Source: Bolinopsis microptera (lineage: Eukaryota; Ctenophora; Tentaculata; Lobata; Bolinopsidae). From it: DNA of 64,000 nucleotides. The stretch covers positions 16,943,118 through 17,007,117 of the forward strand of contig NC_087078.1 in assembly GCF_026151205.1 (NCBI RefSeq), read 5' to 3'. Position numbers and translations under genes: made by a program. The notes beneath the pieces were generated by a model. It did not search any database and had not been told where the DNA came from. It saw only the letters and a program-made list of their open reading frames with translations. Shown piece by piece: positions 57,601 to 64,000 of this stretch. How positions within the stretch are numbered: position 1 is the stretch's first letter; each line of letters opens with the position of its first letter.

Positions 57601-60600
57601 TTAAATCTCAGATTCTTTGTCATGATTTGAGGGCAAATTTCAGATTCGTTTCTGTGTTGCACCTCCTCAGAATGCACATTAGCAATAACGTCTTCCGTTA
57701 GTCGCAGCTCTAAACCTTCGACATCGCTGATATCTTTTGGGACCTCTGCATCTGTATTGATAGTTTGAATGATAAATTCGGGATCTTGTCTCTGCTCATG
57801 CTGCCCTTCCTGAAGGTGCACCTCGGCAATAACGTCTTGTGTTAGTTTCGACTCTAAAACCCCACCCTTATTTGTACCTTTGTGAATCTCTGGATCTTTG
57901 ATGATGGTTTGAGAGATAACTTCAGGATTTTGTCTCTGCTGCACAGGTGGATCATGTACCTCAACTATCACGTCACCATCTGTTCTGTTCAACCAAGCAC
58001 ATCCGTCCTCGCCTGTAACGATTGCTGAAGAAGATTCTGCTCCTTTATCTTTAGCTTGGTTCTGAAGACCGGTAACTCGAATATCTAGATCTGCTGTTGT
58101 TTTTGGTCCGTCAGCTTCTGTATGCTTTGTACAGAGGACACTACCAGTAGTGCATCCGGGTTCTCCTCTTCGAGCTTCTATCTGCTCTATCTCGATAACT
58201 TCAGATTGAGCAGTACTGAGACGTGCGATGATAGTTTGGTGAATGGCTGAGTTGACAATTCTGGCTGAGAGTGATTGAAATAGTGCTTTGAATAATTCGT
58301 TGACAAAATCGTCATAAAGGAATGGGTTTATCACAGAATTTATTGGCAGGATGATCATTGAGAATATGCCGTACCATGGAGTTGCATCAAGAACTTCTAG
58401 GAGTGCAACACACAGATAACGATGAAAGGCACCCAACAACAGAAGTCAGTAGTGATGATGATTGTTATCCTTCTACTCATTTTTCGGTTTCGGTCACTAA
58501 TTTGTCGATTGTTCTGCGAATTAGTAAGACCTTTTGAGGACTCTCTGGAGACAATAGCTATCAGAATGTAGGATATTGAAATGAATAGGAAGCAAACAAA
58601 GTTTACGGCGAGTATCGCCCAAACGAAGTTTCTCTGGGGGTCGTTGTTGTCGACAAAATACTTAAACAGGCAGACGCCGTCATTTCCGTAGAAATCAAGC
58701 TTTGTGACCGTATCGGTGTGGTCTGGATATCCTACATCATGGGAGAACATGCCGCGGTACATCTTTAGGATCGTCTCCCAACTCAGGTTTTTTCCTTTCA
58801 TCCGTCCATAGTAAGCTTCAAGGACTGCGAGGACTTCTTGTTTGTTTTGGGTTCCGATGAAAAGTTTAAGCTCATCAGCAAATTTGTATCCATTTACAAA
58901 AAAGTTCTCAAATGAACTAATTATTGGTGTAATAGCAATGGCTGCAGATGTCATGAAGATGCTAAGAACCCCAAGTGCAACCTTAAAAGATTTTACAATG
59001 TTGACTTCACCTGGGACTCTGAGTGAACCCTGTATTCCGTTTAGCCTAATGGTGCTCAATCCCGCCATAGCAAACAAAGATATCTGGGATCCTATGGTAC
59101 TGACAACACCTATCGTGGAGCACTGAAAGCTAGTCATCCATTCGATTTGACTTTTACAGTAGTCTTTCTTGAAAATAACCGCGTCATATATTACTATTAC
59201 CAATAAATAGCAACCTACTAAGAAATCTCCCAAAGATATCAAGATTATTAAGGATTTGTTAGCCAAGGCAACAGATGTTCTGCAGTGTTTTAGAGATCCT
59301 ACGTTCTTTACCAATACGATCAGGTTTGCCACAACAGCTAGCCCCCCTATAATCAATGAGCTTACTTTCAGAGCTAAATTTTCCAGTATCTGTTTTGAGC
59401 ACTCCAGATTACATTCGTCAGACATGTCGAAGCAATCGAATTTCCCATTACAAGTTTTATCTTTTGTAATGATACGAGCAGAGTCGCACGTGAAACCATT
59501 GGTACATGCAAACTCATCCGATCGGTCGCCGCAATTATCAATCAAGTCACATACTTGAGAATAATTTATGCATGTGACATTATTATCGCACACGAAATAT
59601 TTATTCGTGAATAAGTTTTCACGTGATTTGGTGAAGAAAACCAGATATTTGTTGTTAGCAAGGGTTCCTATCCTATTAGGGTATTGATTGGGACAGGCAT
59701 CGTATTTTGGCAGGTTCTTCAGTGGGCAAGCTGAGTTTTTACATTTTTCTGTGCAGCTAGTAAAGACATATTGTTCCCCGAACATATGCTCACAATTCTG
59801 TGTACTTTCAGGGAGATGCAACTCTGTTTTCGTGTCCACTCCAAAAAAATGATCATCTGGAAAGATGAAAAGCTTTTGTGTGCAGTGATCCTTTTTGAGA
59901 TTTTTGATACTCCTAAGACCTTTTATGCAAAATGACAGCTGCTTGACAAAGCCATTTCCTTTGCTTGAGACTGAAGTGAAGATTGTCGAGGAATGTTGGG
60001 ATAATGAACACATTTGTTTCTCATTACCACATGTTTCAAGTCCGTCACATAGATCGTTCAATTCGACGTAGCCAGGATCTCCTGAGGGGCACAGGAGAAC
60101 ATTTTCGCACGTTTTATTGCTGGTTACTAATCTTCGGGACTTACCTTTTCCACATGTTGGCCAGATTTCCAGTTCATCAATACCATTTACACAGTCCTCT
60201 ATACCGTCGCGTATCCAGGTTAAAGGTAACGTCAATTCGCCTGCTGCTGCTTTTCCAACTTTTCTTTGGCAGGTGATTTCAGTTTGAATACGACATATTG
60301 GGTGTGTTTCATCAGATCTGTCATTGCAATCCGGAAAGTTATCACACATCACGTGTTTGTGCATATTTACACATGATTTTGAGATGTCCTGACATTGACT
60401 TTCTAGGTGATCATCGCAAATTTGAACATTCTTGTCTTTGTAGCAAATCACATATTTAGAAATAGTTGACTTGTATCCATTTATAGTGCACGATCCTCCC
60501 TCCCTAGCTTGGTCTGTACAATTTGTTTGATATTTCTTTAGATCCTCGTCTGCACAATACCTATTCTGATCTTGATCAATGCTTAGTACTCCGCACTTGG

Positions 60601-61278
60601 TGAAGTTGTGGATCGGTCTATCATGAACATTTAATATATTCCAATATAAGCGTGGTCTACAGGTGCTCTTTGTTTGCTCAGTAGTTGTGCAGTTGAACTC
60701 ATCCTCTCTATCATCACAATCATTACGACTATTACATATGTAATCAGGAGGTCGGTAATAGTTGAGATTTAGTTTATAAAATGTATTTTTACAATAAATT
60801 CCATAAGTCAGACCATTACAATTCGCTTCGTCCTCACAGGTACTAGTTTCACATATATCATTACATATAAAACGAGGATCTACTGCTAGTCCACTGCGTA
60901 ATGTTGTTTTATCTGCACAATTTTGTTCATCCATATTATCCTCACAGTGTTTTGTACCATCACAAAGATATCCGTATTCTCTTAGCTTTGTAAGTGAAAT
61001 TATTCCAAATGTATAATCACTCACGCTCCGACACAAATAATTCTCACATAATATATTATCATTACTACTTATCATGAAACCAGCCATCCTCGTGTCGCAA
61101 GCCTGATAGTAGTAGGGGTCCTCAGAGCATAACGATTGCTGAAAAACGGTATCACTATAAATACTATATGTATTATAGTAAAACTCTTCCGTGTTGTGAC
61201 ACTTGAACTTCTCTTTGTCTTCTCCTGGGCGTGGGCATTTGTACTTGAGGAATCCGCCATGTTCTTCAATGTAGCATA
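57601..61278 (-). pseudogene. Receptor copy F, exon 4, two single-base losses
   Basis: Acceptor CCAG then TATGCTAC at 61278; consensus stop TAA at 57601-57603. Open from 61278 down to about 58400, where GGG is GG (TCTAGGAGTG) and the frame shifts between helices 6 and 7. A second loss (CC to C near 57620) changes the last residues. Otherwise every LDLa module and helix is intact, with a three-repeat tail. Its outer region is of the C type with unique residues (STCRPRLYWNILNVHDRP). Both defects are homopolymer shortenings, so the gene may be intact in the animal. Confidence 0.82.
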
Positions 61279-61520
61279 CTGGTTCTGAATGATATTATAT
61301 AAGCTAGCTACAATATTTCTCAACAACACATTTTGAGGCTGACACCCTTGAGAGGGCGTAATACTAATGATACTGTTACACGGACTTTGACTTGGACGGA
61401 CTTCATTTGAACGGACATTAAAACGCAATATATAGGGTTCCTATAGGGCTCCTTTCAAATATAAGTATAACGTCCGATAATTATGCCATGATTATTTTCA
61501 TGAATAATACTACGATGTAC

Positions 61521-61669
61521 CTTTGCATTGCAGCCAAATATCATTTCTGTGATCACAGTCGGAGGGTGTTCTGAGTCTAAATGCTCTACAGTCCGAGATG
61601 TTCTTATCACCTTCGTCACACTCCATAAAAAGCATTATAATAGGTACATCGTTCAAATCTAACCAACTC
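61521..61669 (-). CDS. Receptor copy F, exon 3 (second half of SRCR-like domain)
   Basis: 149-bp exon, same splice sites and phases as copy C. It encodes SWLDLNDVPIIMLFMECDEG, DKNISDCRAFRLRTPSDCDH and RNDIWLQC, with the SRCR cysteines kept. Confidence 0.75.
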
Positions 61670-61791
61670 CTGTAACATTGATGATTGATTAATGATTAAG
61701 TAAATCTATCAGACTTGATGCATTTCAAAATCAAATCGTTCAAGCTTTCCTCAAATATCTGATAATCATAGTAACTTAACTAAAACCTTAC

Positions 61792-62050
61792 TTTGAAACA
61801 AATTTGTAGCTCGGTCTACTCCCATAATCTCCCTCTTTAACAGGGTATCCAATGTTCTGACAGAATAGACGAACTGTCTGTGCGTTTAAATACATTTCAA
61901 AATAACAGCCATGTACTGTCCCTGTCTTCTCCTCTCCAGTTTGTTTGCCAACGAGTGTAACATACAACAGTCCCACTCCCTCATCTCCGGACGGAGTTAC
62001 AGTTCCGTTATCATGTTGTCGAACTAGAGTCGCGTCCTTAAACTCCCAAT
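61792..62050 (-). CDS. Receptor copy F, exon 2 (first half of SRCR-like domain)
   Basis: 259-bp exon, 15 bases longer than in A and C, still phase 1 in and phase 2 out. It encodes GLLYVTLVGKQTGEEKTGTV, HGCYFEMYLNAQTVRLFCQN and IGYPVKEGDYGSRPSYK. The cysteine after GTV is replaced by His, with a new Cys two residues on and four extra residues, an in-frame change in the SRCR core. Confidence 0.75.
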
Positions 62051-62457
62051 CTGAAACAATTCATGATTATGCGAAGTTTTCCTAATGTACGTCTAAAAAA
62101 CTAAAAGGTTTTATGGTTTTAACGTATGCTTAGTTTTGGAATGCTTAGTTTTGGAAAAATTTGGAATATTAATGCTACACAATGAAGTGTTTGTTCTAAA
62201 AGAGATCGGAATAATGATGGAAGGTTGTCCATGCTTGTTTTTCATGCACGTACAGTGATCCCAGGTATTGCTTGACCAATGCTGGAGTTTGATCATCGTC
62301 ACATGTCAAATAAGATATGGTTCTCCTCCATTGTGGCGAGAATCACATATTATGGCATTATAAAGATTTATTGGCTGACGAATTGAGCCATAATTCAAAC
62401 ATTTTCAAAAGCTGTAATCATAATCATAATCATAGTTACTATATAAACCTTATCGGA

Positions 62458-63017
62458 CGTTACTCGGCAGTATCGAGATAGCCCGACCACTGTCCGCGGA
62501 CAACTGTCCACGGTCAACTGTCCACGGACAACTGTCCGCGGACACCTGTCTACCAGATCATATAACTGTATAATAACAGTATCCCCTGAATCAAGCAACA
62601 GGTGTTTGTGAATAGTTGATTGGTTACCAGATCATATGAATGGTATGTATAATTAATATTATAATTAATTGTAGCGTAGTAAATTACTGGATCAAACTAT
62701 TGATTACGATTCAAATGTGGTCTCTCGGATATAATTAGAAGTACAAGAATATTAGAACAGACAGCATCCTCTCTGGACAGAAGCTCGCTCTCAAGACCTT
62801 CATACAACTGCTGTTCTGTTTGAGTATAAAAGGACTAGCTGGCATTGCGGTATCACAGATGACTGCAAACCCTTGTCCTCTTGGTGAACCCTGCTTGATT
62901 CAGGGGATACTGTTATTATGCAGTAATATGATCTGGTAGACAGCTGTTCGTGGACAGTTGTCCGCGGACAGTTGTCCGCGGACAGTGGTCGGGCTATCTC
63001 GATACTGCCCGTTACTC
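62458..63017. mobile_element. Fold-back element with 8-bp target duplication in copy F intron 1
   Basis: Element 62466-63009, flanked by perfect CGTTACTC duplicates (62458-62465, 63010-63017); copy D has one CGTTACTC at this point. Long inverted ends start GGCAGTATCGAGATAGCCCG and extend about 140 bases, with several direct copies of the palindromic GTCCGCGGACA word and a second paired block around ATAACAGTATCCCCTGAATC. No coding region. The 8-bp target duplication fits hAT-like or P-like transposases acting in trans. Confidence 0.88.
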
Positions 63018-63116
63018 AACCGGACATTGCGTGAACGGACATGATTTTTAACGGACATTAAAATGAACGCTCGAAGGCATTCATGATCAGTATTTAATTT
63101 AACAACTTATCAGAAT

Positions 63117-63182
63117 TTATTTAAACAGACCTGTTGGCGAGCTAGAAACGAGTTGGAATGATATTAACAGCAAAACGTACAT
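63117..63182 (-). pseudogene. Receptor copy F, exon 1 remnant (signal peptide only)
   Basis: ATG at 63182 gives MYVLLLISFQLVSSSPTGLFK and a stop. The repeat units, linker and donor are missing: a deletion joins the first unit to the distal part of the intron hairpin (AATTTATTTAAACAGACCTG). Without exon 1 this copy has no route to the rest of its protein unless another start exon exists. Confidence 0.7.
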
Positions 63183-64000
63183 TTCAAGAATTCACTACGC
63201 CTTGTGTAGCACAACTGTAAAGATTGCGAAATAAAACCAAAATCCAGCTCTCACAAGTTCGTGGCGTCGATATGACTGAGCACAATGACCATAGTTTTCT
63301 TAATCTCATAATGGCCTTTGTTTTAATCCTTGGTAAATGGTATAAGGGGAGTTAGCAACGGGTTTGTTTGCCACAATGAAGCAGGAACCCTCTGCTTGCA
63401 ATGCTTATGAATAAAGCTTTGTTTTGTCATTGGTCTGGGTACCTGATTTTACCTCTATCTTAATGTTACATTGAAAAGATCTCACATGAGGAGTCTTTAA
63501 CATTCTCTGACAGATTACAAGCTTCTCTTAGGTACACAGAACAGCACAGAGAATTGGAAAATTTGCTGGCAAAGCCCTTTGAAAAATATAAAGACCCAAA
63601 AGATTAGGTTTATTTCTCACAGAGGCTAAAAAAATGTCAAATTGAACCGTCACGACTCACGGTGCAATTGGTTTCTGGAGAAGAATTCTTTCAAAAGTCA
63701 AAACTGTAAAACTTCGATCCAGAAAGTGATAAATATTATATTCTAAATACGACCAAATACAGAATTTAATGGCAGTTTCAAAGTCAGTGCACCTCTTCAT
63801 TTTAACTTTTGATTCAAAGAAATAGCTCATTTTACTTGTTGTTAGTTGTTACTCATACTTTAAACATGATTAACCTGGAATAAATATTTAATTAAAACAC
63901 GTTACGTTTTTTTTGCTATTCAAAATATATTGCCTACTAACTGAATAGTAACTGAGGGTCAGAAATAATTTCAATTACAAGTGTTTTCAAGTTTAATTGT
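63183..64000. other. 5' flank of copy F, to window edge
   Basis: Repeat of the receptor 5' flank (compare 30350-31180 and 44215-45045). No gene is seen; the array probably continues beyond the window. Confidence 0.55.

Overview
The window looks like nuclear DNA of an invertebrate animal. It has spliced genes with GT-AG introns, class A seven-helix receptors, SRCR and LDL-receptor class A (LDLa) modules, APE-type LINE retrotransposons and small inverted-repeat transposons. I saw no operons, ribosome binding sites, tRNA, rRNA or CRISPR array. A marine invertebrate such as a cnidarian or lophotrochozoan is my best guess; the phylum cannot be fixed from this sequence.

The backbone is a head-to-tail array of six copies (A to F, left to right) of one receptor gene, all on the minus strand, with a basic period near 9.3 kb. 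By matching copies I could derive a four-exon gene. Exon 1 encodes a signal peptide and an 18-residue Ser/Thr-rich tandem repeat. Exons 2 and 3 together encode one SRCR-like domain. Exon 4 is very long and encodes about seven LDLa-like modules, a class A 7TM domain with LPINSVINPFLY in helix 7, and a long cytoplasmic tail of 48-residue repeats. Intron phases are 1, 2 and 1 and agree in all readable copies. The copies are nearly identical over the 7TM half but differ, with in-frame indels, in the outer SRCR and first LDLa region, in the number of exon-1 repeats (11, 4, 2, about 1, 0) and in tail repeats (4 or 3). This looks like a recently amplified, diversifying cell-surface receptor family.

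Layout: copy A (1-10114) has exon 4 split exactly at its splice acceptor by a 4.67 kb TA-target inverted-repeat element, itself carrying a truncated LINE. A plus-strand class A GPCR fragment (11233-12214) sits in the A/B spacer. Copy B (14491-18571) lost exons 1-2 where a CR1-like LINE with a CCCH-finger ORF1 (18663-22636) now lies. Copy C (24163-30349) has the only uninterrupted exon 4, but a small transposon sits in its exon 1. The C/D spacer carries an orphan MFS-transporter exon and a full-length two-ORF LINE with an SGNH/esterase-like ORF1. Copy D (38932-44214) and copy E (about 48270-53975) lie largely in two sharply bounded stretches of corrupted sequence (39715-43215 and 45380-54235), which look like unpolished assembly. 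A (TCAGGG)n telomere-variant-like array follows (54431-54957), then another MFS exon and copy F (57601-63182), whose exon 1 is truncated and whose intron 1 holds a fold-back element with a perfect 8-bp target duplication.

As read, no copy is intact over all four exons. Several defects are single-base losses in short homopolymers and may be sequencing errors, so the number of functional receptors is uncertain.
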